Shown here in pieces: positions 22,174-34,990 of a stretch of 64,000 nucleotides of DNA (position 1 is its first letter; every line of letters begins with the position of its first letter). A program made the position numbers and the translations under genes. The stretch is from Ectobius pallidus (taxonomy: Eukaryota > Arthropoda > Insecta > Blattodea > Ectobiidae): NCBI GenBank assembly GCA_964059195.1, contig CAXKWD010000007.1, positions 23,261,023 to 23,325,022 on the forward strand, read 5' to 3'. Below the pieces are notes generated by a model that was not told where the DNA came from, made no database searches, and worked only from the letters and a program-made list of their open reading frames with translations.

Positions 22174-23080
22174 TTTATCTTTAATCATAATATTATTAAT
22201 GCTGTATAGCCTATAGTACATTTATAAATCTGGTTGAGTGGAAGGAAAGATTACAAGGCCTTAACTCTGTCAGAATCTATTTTTTTAAGGAAGAGACTGA
22301 GTTTATAGATGAATTATGTAGGTTTTAAAGAACATTACAATCTGAAATCTAGTAATTTTCGTGTTTCTAATAGGCCTAGAGAAAACCGTATGCAGAGAAT
22401 GCTAGTATCTCGTAGTATTACGACACATAACACAGAAATACGTGGTAATAAGAATAATTTCATTTCCACTTCCTTAGTAGAAGTTACAACCTAGAGTGCT
22501 TGCATTTTATAAATATATTTTAACTATTCTGAATATTAACGTATCTTTCGTATTGATAATGGATTATGAAATGATCTAAATTGTATTTATTCCACTTTCC
22601 TAGTACTGCAATACAGGTTTATAGAAGTATAAGCGAGTGAGGTGTTGAGATTGTATTTATTGGCTCCATTGCTGGTATCATGTTTACAATACATTTGTTA
22701 ATAATTACATGCGTAGAGAGACTAGTTTCGTACCTGTAAAATCCCAGGAAGGCACCCTCACTTTTGAGCACAGAACCGTCTTTCCTATTATCACACGGAA
22801 CACAAGAAACACACACAGTCGCATTCCACTGTCCGTCCACTAGACATGTTGATGTTACCATTCCACATTCAGATAAGAGTGCCAACCCTACAGCATTAAG
22901 AAAACAACTGACCCTCGTATTCCGTAACAGGACGTATGATTTGAACAAATCGCTGGATGCTAGACTATTGCCGTCAATTCATACATATACAGTATATATA
23001 TAATGCTTCCTAAGCTACTTTCAAGTACCAATATAAGAATCACTATTTGTAAGGCTGTTAGTAAACTATTTTATATACAA
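22174..23080. other. Intergenic, nothing recognised
   Basis: The frames at 22619-22948 (minus) and 22764-23003 (plus) overlap each other and have no domain I recognise. Confidence 0.45.
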
Positions 23081-23090
23081 ATATATGAAT

Positions 23091-23299
23091 ATGTTTTCAT
23101 GAACCACAGTTCATTGTCTCTGTAGGACATTATATGATATTTTAGGAGAAAAAAATATATGGAACAATCACTCATAGGAGAGAGGTTCGATCTGCCGAAC
23201 TCTGGCTTAGCTCAGTTGGTAGGACATTAGCACGAATAGCCAAAGGTCCTGGGTTTAAATCCCAGTGTCGGAGGAATTTTTCTCCCGTAATATTATTTC
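23091..23299 (+). mobile_element. tRNA-derived SINE, copy 2
   Basis: Same family as 13433-13671: TTTTCATGAACCACAG start, A box TTAGCTCAGTTGGTAGGACA, GAATAGCCAAAGGTCCTG, B box GGTTTAAATCCC, end TTTTTCTCCCGTAATATT. Flanked by ATATATGAAT (23081-23090) and ATATATGATT (23300-23309). The 5' inverse half seen in copy 1 is mostly absent here. Confidence 0.85.
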
Positions 23300-23906
23300 A
23301 TATATGATTCTGCATTGTTTCAAGGGAAACTTCCAGCGTTTTTCGTGAACCAAATATATTTTCTTTTTAATCGACAGTGAAATTAATTGCATTGCGCTAG
23401 ACTAAGAGCCATTTATCGTTACTTTTCCATGTTCATACAGAATCCCCTTAAGGCATCACCAGGGGTCGTTCGCGACCCGATGGAACATCCACCACCACTG
23501 TAATTCAGGAAAAAAGAACAATTTCTCACATCTCGATGTTAAATATTACGTCTAACTTGAAATAATACTGAAATATAATAAATGAGTTTTCAGGAACCAC
23601 TGGAACCCTTCCATAGGTCAAATTTTCAACAATTTTTTGTCTTAAATTACTTCTTCTTTTAATTTCTTGCTTTAATTGGTAGTTTTACTGTTTTTCACAT
23701 CGCATACCACTATTTCCAATACACCGAGCCATGTTCGTTCCACTTGAGTGTAGTTCATGCATTAAAAATGGGTGATATCCCATGGACTGTTATCCTTAAA
23801 TTAAGAATTCCTTTTATAAGAAATTGAAAGTGTGTCTTTATAAAATGCATTATGATGATGCAATGCTAATATTTTATTCTTTACACAATACTAAAAATGA
23901 TGTGGC
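23300..23906. other. Intergenic, nothing recognised
   Basis: AT-rich unique DNA between two SINEs. Confidence 0.5.
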
Positions 23907-23916
23907 AAAAAGCTCA

Positions 23917-24126
23917 CGGCGTCCCCATGGTTGAGTGGTTAGACCACTCACTTTCAACCGCTGGGACCCGGGATCGAATCTCGGTGCATACATGTGGAAT
24001 TTATGGTGGACAAAATGGGGTCGGGGCAAGTTTCCTCGGGATGCTCCTCTTTTCCCTGCCAAATATAGTTCCACCGCTGCTCGATTCATCATATTATGAC
24101 GACTGGTTGCATTAAAGGAATTATTA
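23917..24126 (+). mobile_element. tRNA-derived SINE, second family
   Basis: A tRNA-like head (A box TGGTTGAGTGGTTAGACC, B box GGGATCGAATCTC) is followed by a body with TTTCCTCGGGATGCTCCTC, and ends in AAAGGAATTATT. Flanked by the perfect 10-bp duplication AAAAAGCTCA (23907-23916 and 24127-24136). Confidence 0.85.
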
Positions 24127-24136
24127 AAAAGCTCAA

Positions 24137-24865
24137 GGATCTAAAGATTAAGAAAAAATAAGATAAAAGCCAAACTCTCCATGGTGCTACTACAGCTACC
24201 GACCGCTGAGTCTCTTAACGTTTACTGTCTACTCCACTTACAGATGGCAGGATTGGGGAAATATAGTCAGCATATCAACACAGAGGTTTTCTACCTGGCT
24301 CCCGCTTATGTATTTATAGTATTTAAGAAAATTAATATATAGGCCTACTATCAAAAATTTATTTGTATTCTATAAGATTATATGTAGCCTATAAAGAAAA
24401 AAATCTATTCAAGAATGGCTAACAGAAAGAAACAAGCTAATAAAAGATGAAGAGAGGTTTAGGCTTCACTTTCATGTATAGAGTATGCACGATAGACATT
24501 TTCATGCTGTTCCATCATTATTATGATAATATATAAGTATTACAATGTATTGTTTCGTATAATACTTTATGTTATTATTATTATTAAATTATCTTCATCA
24601 TCGATCTACTCACTAAACAATAGACCTATTGCTTCAATATGTGCAGTTTAAAATAAATTATAAGAATCTTCCCCAAATCTTCGGAATTTCCAGCAGAAAT
24701 AAACCATTCTTTCAGTCTGTTCTGTTTTTCTCTACGTGCCGGCAAAATAAAAGCCTTTTGACACCAAAGTTAAAGCTAACGCAACGATAGCAATAATAAT
24801 AATAATAATATTAAATACGATAGAATATTTAAATAGTAAAATAAAAATAAAAAAACTCAAATAAA
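24137..24865. other. Intergenic, nothing recognised
   Basis: AT-rich DNA with a small (AAT)n run near 24792. Confidence 0.5.
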
Positions 24866-24867
24866 AA

Positions 24868-24915
24868 ACTTCATAACGATGATCTTTATAACTTGTACTC
24901 TTCACCGGATATGTA
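24868..24915 (+). repeat. Small RTE-family-1 fragment
   Basis: CTTCATAACGATGATCTTTA then TAACTTGTACTCTTCACCGG match the coding text LHNDELRNLYSSPD found in the copies at 26281 and 51868. Confidence 0.6.
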
Positions 24916-25059
24916 AGTTTTTGGTCATGGAAAGTCTGGAAAGTTTATTTTGGAATACATATAATGCTGCAGACATGAAATGTAAGCATATTTTCTAGTT
25001 GAAGTTTACAATTCAATCTCACCTTCCTGGCTTCCTTTTTATTTCTTAAAATTGACTCA

Positions 25060-25398
25060 CATCTCTGAAAAGAAAGTGGGCAGGCCACGTCATGAGGATG
25101 GATCATAACAGATGGGCGCATATAACAACAGCTTGGGACCCACGAATCGGCCACAGAACAGTAGGACGACAGAAGAGAAAATGGGCAGAAGACCTAAAGC
25201 TTCACTTTGGGACAAACTGGTCTACGAAGGCCAAAGATCGAAGGCAATGGAGGCGACTGACAGAAGCAACATAAGAGGAATGCGGATCTTTCCCGCAGTG
25301 GCTAAGCGGGACTGCCGAAACAGCCACCTTGCCAGTCAAGAGGCCCTTGCCCTTTAGGGATGAAACGGGCTAATTCTAATTCTAATTCATCAGGCAGC
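25060..25398 (+). mobile_element. LINE 3' end (RTE/Craft-like) with (TAATTC)n tail
   Basis: The plus strand reads KRKWAGHVMRMDHNRWAHIT, then RTVGRQKRKWAEDLK and KDRRQWRRLTEAT, the usual C-terminal order of endonuclease/reverse-transcriptase LINE proteins. It ends with GGGCTAATTCTAATTCTAAT, a hexanucleotide tail marking the LINE 3' end. 5'-truncated. Confidence 0.8.
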
Positions 25399-26280
25399 TA
25401 AGTTATGATGAACTTGTATAAGTTCTGCCTGCGCATGCGCTCTAGTAACCGTATTATCGATCACTTCGCAGATTTAGTTTTATAAGTTTGGTACGGCGTA
25501 ACCAATCCTACAAAAAATCAGCTGATTGTAGTTCATTATCTTTTCACGTATTTTTACAGAAGAAAATTGTATGCATTACGTGTGAATCTTTTTTCTAAAT
25601 CTTCCTCGATTCTATTAAAACATACTTCCCAGATGAGTATTGCAATATACTATGAAACTGAATACGGCTGGTATGACATGTTTTACATTACCCATCGACT
25701 TCAACTTTTACGATAGGAATATGAGGCGAATATGACAGCTGTTTGGAAATGATGTTGCAGGAGATCGCTTTATGGTTGGTAATTTTCACTTTGTGGCGAA
25801 GACATAATCAGAAGATAACTATGTGCTTTCCTTGAACTCCTGACATGACAAGACACTCTGGAATTAGTATCTCTAAGCTGTAGTCACATTGTAGTGCAGA
25901 AGGCTAGCCTGTGTTAAAATATTCTCTTTGACTCAAACACATGAATAGGGCGGTTCGATGTATGTCTTCCAAACTGTCTCCAGTATATAGGCTACTGAAT
26001 TTAGGATGAATGATAAAGTAATTAATGGGTAAAATCTACGGACAATATTGCCGTGTTTTATTGCCATGGGACTAAAAAGTATTATGTTAATTGCACAAGG
26101 TATAAAACGACGTGTTTCTTGCCGGGGTGCTCTACCTAGCACATATCTAATTTAAACCTAAGAATAACACGGACGTCCAGCCTTTATAAATCATGGAATT
26201 CTCCTAGAATGGAAACATCCCACGGCATAACGGAAATCGAACCGGGGCTAATTGTAAAGTTTGTAACATTAAAAATAAAT
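25399..26280. other. Intergenic, nothing recognised
   Basis: Unique DNA without coding support. Confidence 0.5.
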
Positions 26281-26800
26281 CTAAAAATAAAAATCTATAA
26301 GACAATTATTCTGCCGCTTGTACTATATGGATGTGAGACATGGTAGCTTACTCTTCGGGAAGAACATAATCTGAGAGTATTTGAAAACGCGGTCCTTAGG
26401 AAAATATTTGGGCCTAAGAGAGGTGAAAATGGGGACTGGAGAAAACTGCATAACGACGAGCTTCGTAACCTGTACTCGTCACCGGATATAGTAAGGGTAA
26501 TTAAATCACGGAGGATGAATGGGCTAGACATGATGCGCGCATGGGGAGGAAAGACATATCAAAAGTATTGCCTGGGAGACCGCAAGGGAAAAGACCACTT
26601 GGAAGACCTAGACATAGGTGGGAGGACAATACAATACAATAGATTTAAGAGAAGTAGGATTTGAGAGGAATGGTTGGATGGAATTAGCACAGAATAGGGT
26701 TGCATGGCGGTCTCAGGTAAGCGCGGCAATGAATCTTCGGGTTCCATACAATATACAATATTCATTTAGCTATTACCATTGAGTTAGTGAGTAACATTAA
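26281..26800 (+). mobile_element. RTE-like LINE family 1, 3' copy 1
   Basis: With frame breaks the plus strand gives YGCETW, REEHNLRVFENAVLRKIF, GPKRGENGDWRKLHNDELRN, LYSSPDIVRVIKSRR, then the non-coding end CTCAGGTAAGCGCGGCAATG and a GAGTTAGTGAGTA tail. It shares all blocks with 51868-52385 and its end with 41808-42222. Truncated and dead. Confidence 0.85.
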
Positions 26801-27796
26801 ACTCTCCGATAAGTGAATTGACATAGGACTTTGAATAGACACTACTCAATCTTAGGAGAACACGAGCAACGAAGACACAGATAACGTATTAAAGGGTTCG
26901 TTGTTTTTGACCTTGATGAAAGTAAAATCTGAGAAGTTAAAATCAATTTTCCCATGGCTTGTCAAGATACAGTAAGAGCATTTAAAGTCGCATTTGCATA
27001 ATTAAATTTATTTGCAATTGCTGTAACGTTTATACAGACAAAAGATAATAAAACTGCAGTTAGAGTGATACTTGTCCTGAAACAGACATGCCTCAGGCAT
27101 CTAAATACATTAATGTTCTTCATTGGCCTTGGCTGTGATGAATCTTCAAGTTGGGTATTCATTCTTATGCAATACACGTACAAGCATTTCTGCAGCTTCT
27201 AAGTCAAAAGCCTCTTCAACAAATCTGAAGTGGCACAAATGCACATGTTCCTGACAGACTTCGTGATTCAAATGCCTTTATTTTATTTCTACGCCACCTG
27301 TTAGTTTCAATACTTGGTAATTAGCCTATTCTATAAGCTTCGTGTGTAATTAATTAAAATCTGACTATCTTGCAGACTCTCGAGATCCTTGTATGAAATT
27401 AGATTAACATTGTTCTTTTAATTGGAGTAGTGAGTTAGAACGATATCAACTTCTTATTCAGAGAATACTCAGTATGGAATGAGTTGAATGCAATCCGTTC
27501 GCTTCTTCGATTAAGGAATATTGAACGAGTCTTGTAAGCTCCTGCTCAACTTCTAACAGCGCCTCAAGCAGTGATTTCTAAATGCCCGAGAAAAATTTAA
27601 TAACTCTAATGGAGAGCGCGTAATTAAAAATGTTCGCCTCTATCATGGTTATTATTAACTGCTGCCATTCACACGATATCCTGTAATGTAGAGCAGAATT
27701 CATTTCCTTTCCATAATCACATTCTCATTTTTCTGTATGTACGACTAATTATGCCTCATAAGGTATTTGATTCCACCCTCTCGATTTTTTAAACAT
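26801..27796. other. Intergenic, nothing recognised
   Basis: Unique AT-rich DNA; the 73-codon minus frame at 26962-27183 is not convincing. Confidence 0.5.
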
Positions 27797-27800
27797 TTCG

Positions 27801-27890
27801 ACCGAGCGAGGTGGCTGACTGCAGATTAGCATTCGGGAGGCCCCTGAATCAAACCCCGTGGCCGGTCTATTTGACTTGTTTTTTTGGGTG
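27801..27890 (+). mobile_element. CCGAGCGAGGTGGC SINE, plus-strand copy
   Basis: ACCGAGCGAGGTGGCTGACT, CATTCGGGAGGCCC and the B-box-like AATCAAACCCCGTGGCCGG are the head of a tRNA-derived SINE that recurs inversely at 48041-48171. The rest of the body is not seen. Confidence 0.75.
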
Positions 27891-28737
27891 CATGCCATTT
27901 GCGCAGTACTGCCCGTGGGATACTGTTGCATTACCGCAAAAATTCATGTTTCAGTACCGCAAAAATTCAGGTTACAGTACCGCAAATGAATGTGACAAAT
28001 TAATCATACAGCGACTACATAAATTTAGGCAATCTACTTTGCCGCAATATTTTTTAAATACACGGTTCTAAGCTCTAACTTTTAATTTCTGAATTTACGA
28101 ACACACCCATGTGGTAGGCCTACTGGCGAGGCAGCACTGATGAACAGTATTACGAACACTTCCTATATGGCGCTAGTGTGGCAGTATGCCTGCTGCTGAA
28201 CAGTAGATAAATTTCCACCGGTGTTATGGGATAGTTGTTAATCAAGCGATCCCCGAACGACAAATGGGGCTGAGTTTTTCCATAGACATTTAAAAAAAAA
28301 ATGTCATGAATCACATTCATCTGTTAATGTGCTGACTGCAATGCTTACGGAATTCCAAGGCGAAATATACATCTCTATCGCTTCTTTGCAGAAGAGAAAA
28401 GTTAGGAAACATATCATACACAAACATGCATACAATATGGATGTCTGGAAAAGTTATTCAGCAGGTACAATCGTTACTAGTACACCAAAACTTCGGGACA
28501 TCGTTACCAGCCACAACAGCTATGAAGAAAATGAGTGCTAAGACGAATCCTTTGGAGAATGCAGTGGGCACCACACTTCTAGTGAAAGGCAAGCCTTAAT
28601 GCTCATTTGCGCTAATGATATGTTAACTTTTGCGGTACTGTAACCATGCCCATTTGCGTAAATGCAACGTACTTCTGCGTAAAAGTGCTGCACCGGATTT
28701 TTTGTTTGTTTGTTTGTCTTTTTTTTGTGCATAGATT
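27891..28737. mobile_element. Candidate inverted-repeat element with CCGCAAAAATTC units
   Basis: The left side has TGCCATTTGCGCAGTACTGC and a 23-bp direct repeat (CCGCAAAAATTCA-GTT-CAGTA twice). The right side has the inverse (TTTTGCGGTACTGTAAC, CCCATTTGCG) before a (TTTG)n run at 28700. The inner part (about 28050-28550) is unremarkable. Confidence 0.45.
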
Positions 28738-28964
28738 TTCAATTCCAGTGGTATAAACCGGACTGAATATTATGCCTATCATGACTTTTGCCTTTATATC
28801 GTCTGAATATCATAATCATTGGTATTAAAGTTCATGAAAAGTGAACACGAAACTTAGCACTATAACAACTGACACAAATATAAATCAAGGATCTACTGAT
28901 ATACCCAAAGATCCTAACACGAGAAATTACCTATAGGGTGTTAAGGACTTTATGCTTTATAATT

Positions 28965-30566
28965 TAGACCTGGGATTTTAAAGCAAATTCCGATTTTGTT
29001 CCTTATGAAATAGCATGACAATTTTTAAATATGTTGACATTTCATGATAAATCACTTACAGTTATAGTTTTTTAGTGCCCTAAAATGCCTATTTGGACCT
29101 TTGGACCCCATTTTTACTATTTTAGTGACTAAAATGCATATTTTGTACATCTAAAATAAAATTCAATTTCTGTAACTTTTACAATCATTTAATGGACATC
29201 CCTGAATGAACAGCAGAACAGCAGAGGGTGGGTTTTTTTTCACAGAAACTTGATTTTCCCAGACAATTGTCGACTGAAGGGGGAGGATTAGCTCAAAATA
29301 ACAAGTAGCAGGTATATAGTAAGAAGGAACATACTGTGTCAATTTTTCATATAAACCCTGTCTTAATTTTGCAATTATATCTGTTACCACGTTTCTTACA
29401 GTAAAAAAGAACACGTTACACTTTAAGAGCATATTGTAGTATTTTATAGTCTACTAGCTGAAAAGGCCCGGCGTCGCCCGGGCTTTGTATTTTTTTAATT
29501 TGAAATTAACTTATGAAGGACTTTATGTATGTAGAACTTGAAATGAAGAAAAAGATTTATCACACTCAAACTATTCCATCAGAAAACGCTGGATATAGCT
29601 TTTTATGGCTCATAGGGGATGTGGAATGCTGCATTCCGTTGCTTCTACACACCATGCTTGGGAGGGGTTGAAATAAGAAGAAACACAAATTACATAAGAT
29701 TGTACTGACTTGACGGAAAATTTTATTTCTCATTCTCATGTTACTATACAATCGTTTCGGAGCTGAAATAAAAGAGAAATGCAGTATCACTTTCATACTT
29801 TCCTCCCCTAGAACCCGGGACATAATATACTGCGAGCATAAGACTCAAAATGTTCCATCCCATGCTTAGGGCCTATGATAAACATCCCTATTTCTCAACT
29901 AATACAAAGCCTACAGGTATGGATAACTTATCAGCGGAAAGGATTATTTATAGACTTTTGATATAGCATACTCACACACTTAAGTTGTCCCTCTTATTCT
30001 ACATCAAAATGTGAAGTGAGTAAATATTTCTTATGTCGAGGGTAGAGAAAGTTATGTGACTACATCACACTGTGCTTTATTTTCGTGGATTTCATTTTCA
30101 GTCATTATTTTCGCCAATATATTACATCGATGGAATCATAATTCGTTAAAGCATTAGGCTATATACTTGCCAAGGCCCTATGTAATCATAGTAAACAATT
30201 TACTGTTGCCATGTGAACTAAACAGCAATTCATTTTTTCAGTATAAAATTCTCAGAAATTATATAATTTTCAAGGGAAGGAGTATTTTGTTTGAATTTTA
30301 ATGTCGACAGCTATACTTCCCGGGCTTAACTGGGATGTGTGCAAAATGTCGTGTAAATTGGTAAAGAAATGTAGATTTGTATAAGGAACAAACATACATA
30401 CATACATACACACTTTCGATTTTATATATTAGATTTCCTGTCTATTTACACATTTTTAAAGCATATTTTAAGTGCCTATTTTCTCTTTTAAAAGCCTATT
30501 TACTTGTTTTAAAAGCCTATTTAAGTGCCTAAAACTAATTTTATAGAGTCTAAAATCCCAGGTCTA
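28965..30566. mobile_element. TIR element with a nested repeat
   Basis: TAGACCTGGGATTTTA (28965-28980) and its exact inverse TAAAATCCCAGGTCTA (30551-30566) bound the segment. Inner flanks contain short AAATGCCTATTT / AAAGCCTATTTA-type runs in inverse order. Most of the length is the GGCCCGG-family repeat 29453-30436, a later insertion. Confidence 0.65.
29453..30436 (+). repeat. GGCCCGG-family repeat, fullest copy
   Basis: Starts ACTAGCTGAAAAGGCCCGGC and ends with a CATA microsatellite (ACATACATACATACATACAC) and TTTTATATATTAGATTT. About 0.98 kb, no frame of note. Shares ordered blocks with 6518-7372, 19700-19990 and 20405-20720. Confidence 0.75.
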
Positions 30567-33500
30567 TTTATAAATAAAGCAATCTAGAGCTATGAGAATT
30601 ATTTTCTTTACACATCTCCGTACCTCTCGATCATGTGCATAATTACTACAAACTATAATAGACATTTTTGTTTTTACAACTTAAAAAGGCGAGAATAGAA
30701 AATAGCTGAAAAGTAGTTGTTTTAGGGAAAATTTTCAAATTTTACATACCCTGCCACTAGCCACTAAGAGAGTAATTAAAGGGCAAGTTGGTTAGTGGAT
30801 ATATTAAATGTCTGTACAACTGCGAGTATGTTTCCTTTTTTGTTACTTTTGATGAAATTACTTGAGCCAGTCATGATAAAAAATAGTAGTAGGCCTAAAT
30901 ATGAACTGTTTCCAATTACTCGCAGAGAAATGAGTATCAGGGGGCAAAGGTGGGCGGTGAATAGGGCTCATTAGCTTGCTACCTCCAGGAATTTAAGTAT
31001 TTTAATTATTGTTTAATAGGAATAGTTGTATCCGGAAATAGCAAAATGTTTACTGGTATATCTTTCACAATATTAAAGGGAAAAAAATTAATCAAGTTTT
31101 CAATGGCTGACTTTGAAGAAAAAGGAAGCCACTTTTGAATGGAAGGAAATTTATGCTGGAACTTGCTATTGATAAGTCCAAAAGTAGAAATCTGCATTTA
31201 ACGAATTTGTGCGGACCTCGATTTCCTCTCCCTCGCCAGATTGGAGGGATTGTCCGTCTCGAAAACTCTTTAACTCATCGACCCTTTCAACATATTCTCT
31301 CAAAATTTCCTGGCCTCTCTCATTTACATCCCTTCTGTCGGGACCCGTTCTAACACTTCTCCTGCGGCCATCCATCTTGTGGGGTCCTCTTTGTGTGTCC
31401 AATGCAAGTTAATTGCCTTTTTCAATCTTCCCCATGGTATTCATCTGCAAATCCTTTTCAATTTCTGAGTCTCCCGTTCATTGCTGACCTTGAAGAGGGT
31501 AGAATTTCTATAGGCTGCTTCCGTAGGCAATTATCTTTGTATGGCGCAATTGATATAAACATTTTAAACAAAAGGAGAAAATGAATTTTAATTTTTCGTG
31601 CATGTTTCCTGTGCTTACACCCATTCCCGTACATGAATAACAGTCAAACCTCCCTATAAAGATATATGTGGGCCCTAGCATTGTATTATTATACTAGGGT
31701 TATTGTTATATTGAAGGACAATAATGTAGCCTAACACATTCAGGAAGATTGTTCGCTGAAAAATACTGAATGATTTGTATAGGATAATTCAAGGAGTAGA
31801 CATCCAAAATAGTGAAACAATAATTAACCACAATTACAAATCATTAGAGAGTGCTAATTTTGTTCGCAGACTTACTTGCTTCCATTAAACAGACACCCGC
31901 ATAGTGAAAATTACTACGAAGAATGGTTTAACATCACGGATCAATATGTCAAACATTTCTTACTCGTAGAGGGTGGAAAGAGGGAAAACACAGAGACAGA
32001 GTTCACCGTAGCAATAGCAAAAGTAAGATCATTTTTGCCTGACGTGGTGTTGAACAAGAACCAAACTCAGTGCATGTTTCTACACACGTAGTAAGGAATT
32101 TCTGGGCCTGTTATCCACCCCCTATTGGCCCTTTCACTTCAGAAATTCTCAAGAAATGAGAATATTACTGCCAGATTAAATAAATCTTTATTATTACGAA
32201 TTACAGGTATTATTAGCCCTGCTGCTGGGAACTACAAGCTTCAACCATCCTCATTTTATGATAGTTCGTACTAGTTTGATCTTCAAATTATTATTGCAAA
32301 AGGGTGTTTATAAAATAACTTCACTGTTGTACTGGGTGACATTTAACAATATTTTAAATAGGGAGTTTTCCAGGACCAAAGAAAACACATAGACTACACT
32401 AATTTGAGATACTATAATATTTGAAAACGTATAACCATAGGCTATATGAATCTGATTTTTGAGAAGGGGTTTTAAACTTTGAAATAAGTTTAGTTCAATC
32501 TAAATGGTGCCGTATGCCAATTGTCTGGCACGTAACAATTCGAATAGAACGACATTCACATTAGTAAGTCTGTTCAGCCATGTTCTGTAATATTATGCTT
32601 CTCGCTGATACTGAAATAAAAAGAGTCCTTTAAGGGTATTATTTTATAGTACTTTATCCATTTAATCATCATCCAGTTAACTCATCACGCAAAATTACTT
32701 ATTGTCCCTCCTATATAATAGGATGTCTCATAGAAGTTAATATTAATACATGGTTTCGTCAGTAATTTTATTAGTCTAACCATTAGCCCTATTTGTTATG
32801 TTGCATGCATTAATTTAACAAAACTAGTTTAACGGTATAGTACATGACTCTATTATTTAACGGTCTAGACATTTCTGTCCTGTTTTTATTTACGCTTTAC
32901 CTCCAACATACAAATAGGCCTATAGAAGAATTTATTTACTTCCCTGTACCGAATTTTCATGATTTTGAAAATAATGTTTAGTTTGTTACTAAAAACAATT
33001 TTCTTCTTCTATTAAAATGTTCCAATTTTTACGTTACGGCATTTTTACTCATTCAGCCTTTTAAAAAATTGTATGCAGGGGTTATGGCCAGTCATAAGTG
33101 GTGCAAGTTCACTTTATGTTTTCTCAGAGTTGCATTTTTTCAAATAGGCTGTTGTTATTTTGTTCAGGTTGTCTTGTAATTTGTCATATAAGCTGTTACA
33201 TAAAATTCAAACCTGAGTTTTATTGTAATGTGTTGCGTAGCATATATATGTTTTGCTAAATAGTAAATATTAGTTTTATTATTTATTATCCAATCCCAAT
33301 GTCAGTATCATAAGAAATTCCTGAGAGAATAACCTCTATGAGAAGAAAATACTCGTACCAGACTTGATTCATATGTGCAAAATTCCTCCCTGCCAAATAA
33401 TCTCGAAAATATAAAATAGCATCGCAATAAACATTTTATTTAGGTCTAAAAACTATATTGCCAACAAAACTGAAACAACACTTCGTACGAAGGAAAAATT

Positions 33501-34987
33501 GTGTACTCTCAGAACTGCTAAAAGAGGAAATGTGTAATTTAATAATTTCACTTTAGTCACTCACCATAGATTAGTTGTGTTGGTATTAACCTATCACTAT
33601 AATTACCCTAATTTATTTATAATATACAGAATTACATGAATCTTTCTTAGAAACTTCATGCAATGATAATATAATACAGTTTTATTTTAATACATTTATT
33701 GACGGTTTCATATAAAAATACACGGTATGGTACAATAAAGTTTGTTGGTTTTGATCTCATACTTACCTTCCTTATTTAACAGACCTATTTACAATACTTA
33801 TTCTAGATCACACTATAACAATATTTTAAGGTTTTTGTAATGCTATGTAGAAAACCACACTGGGAGGTTTACCTAAAATACGTACAATGAATTTCATTGA
33901 AGTCACAGATGTTAACTTCGACATTTCATATTTTTTAATTTGAAGGTTATAGACATAGGCTATTACAAATTTAAAAGAAAACTTCACTCCCAACATTTGA
34001 AACATCTTCATTTTCACATCAAACAATTTACATTTGAAAAAAAATGTGTACAGCAATAAACAATCATGAGACATTAGCTTAGTGAATAGCAGGAATAAAG
34101 TGTTATGATGTAGACAATTACTCAGGAAGATCTAAAATAATCTGACTGAATTCGCCAAATCAGAGAATAAAAATATAACCGAAAGATAAAAAAACAGGAA
34201 AAATTAACGAACGAGGAAAATAAAGTTATGATAATGAATTTACAATTCAATCCTGAAAAATAGAAGGCAGGCCTACAGGATAATGGCTAAAAATTGAATT
34301 ATGGCTGGAGTAGTTCGTTATCTTAAATGAATAAGCAAAATGAGTTATTAAAATTAAATAATAAACACCGCAGTATCCTAAGTAAATGAATAATGTCTTC
34401 ATTCTACCGTCTATTATGAGGGTGAAACATTTCAAGGAGACCCGGAAGTGTAGAGCATAATCCTACTTCTTAACACTTCCGACTAGGAGGCCTAAAAGTT
34501 GATGTTAAAATGAGGTTTCCTCTTCTTCCTGCGTCAATAAAGGACGTATTTAAATTCTTATAAATTTCTATCACTTAGTATTTCCTACAGTTGATTCTTG
34601 CTTAAAACAGTGTGAGCCAACATAAACTCATCTATTTTAGATTTTGAATCTGTTTCACGATGTGGATAACCTTTTCACTGCTTTTGACGTATAAATTCGT
34701 CACCTCAAAAAAGTATAAAACAAAGATATAAAATTAATAGAGTAGGTCTAATGTAGGCTTTATGTAAAATGAGAGAAATTTTATCCAAGTGTTGAGACTG
34801 TCATTTCTGAAGACCAGTTAAGTTTTCTGAAATTTCACTCGTTGCTTTCAAAAGTCCACTTTATGATTGCTTATATTAACATGTATTCAGCTTTGAAAGA
34901 GTTAAATAGTTCACATTAATTTACCACTAGTAACTATTAAAATTGAAAATATAAATGATAGATTTCGTAATGAAAGTTAATAATAAA
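30567..34987. other. Long unique intergenic stretch
   Basis: AT-rich with no recognised repeat or gene. One somewhat GC-richer, polar frame at 31166-31402 (minus) is listed separately. All other frames of 60-82 codons overlap on both strands and look random. Confidence 0.45.
31166..31402 (-). other. Open frame of uncertain status, 78 codons
   Basis: MDTQRGPHKMDGRRRSVRTG and GQEILREYVERVDELKSFRD are strongly polar, with charged heptad-like spacing, unlike random AT-rich translation, and the DNA here is GC-richer than its surroundings. No domain is recognised and no clear splice sites were found. Could be an exon or remnant of an old repeat. Confidence 0.25.
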
Positions 34988-34990
34988 ATA

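Noticed and set aside
22619..22948. 109-codon minus frame
   Set aside because: Overlaps an open plus frame of similar length and shows no recognisable feature.
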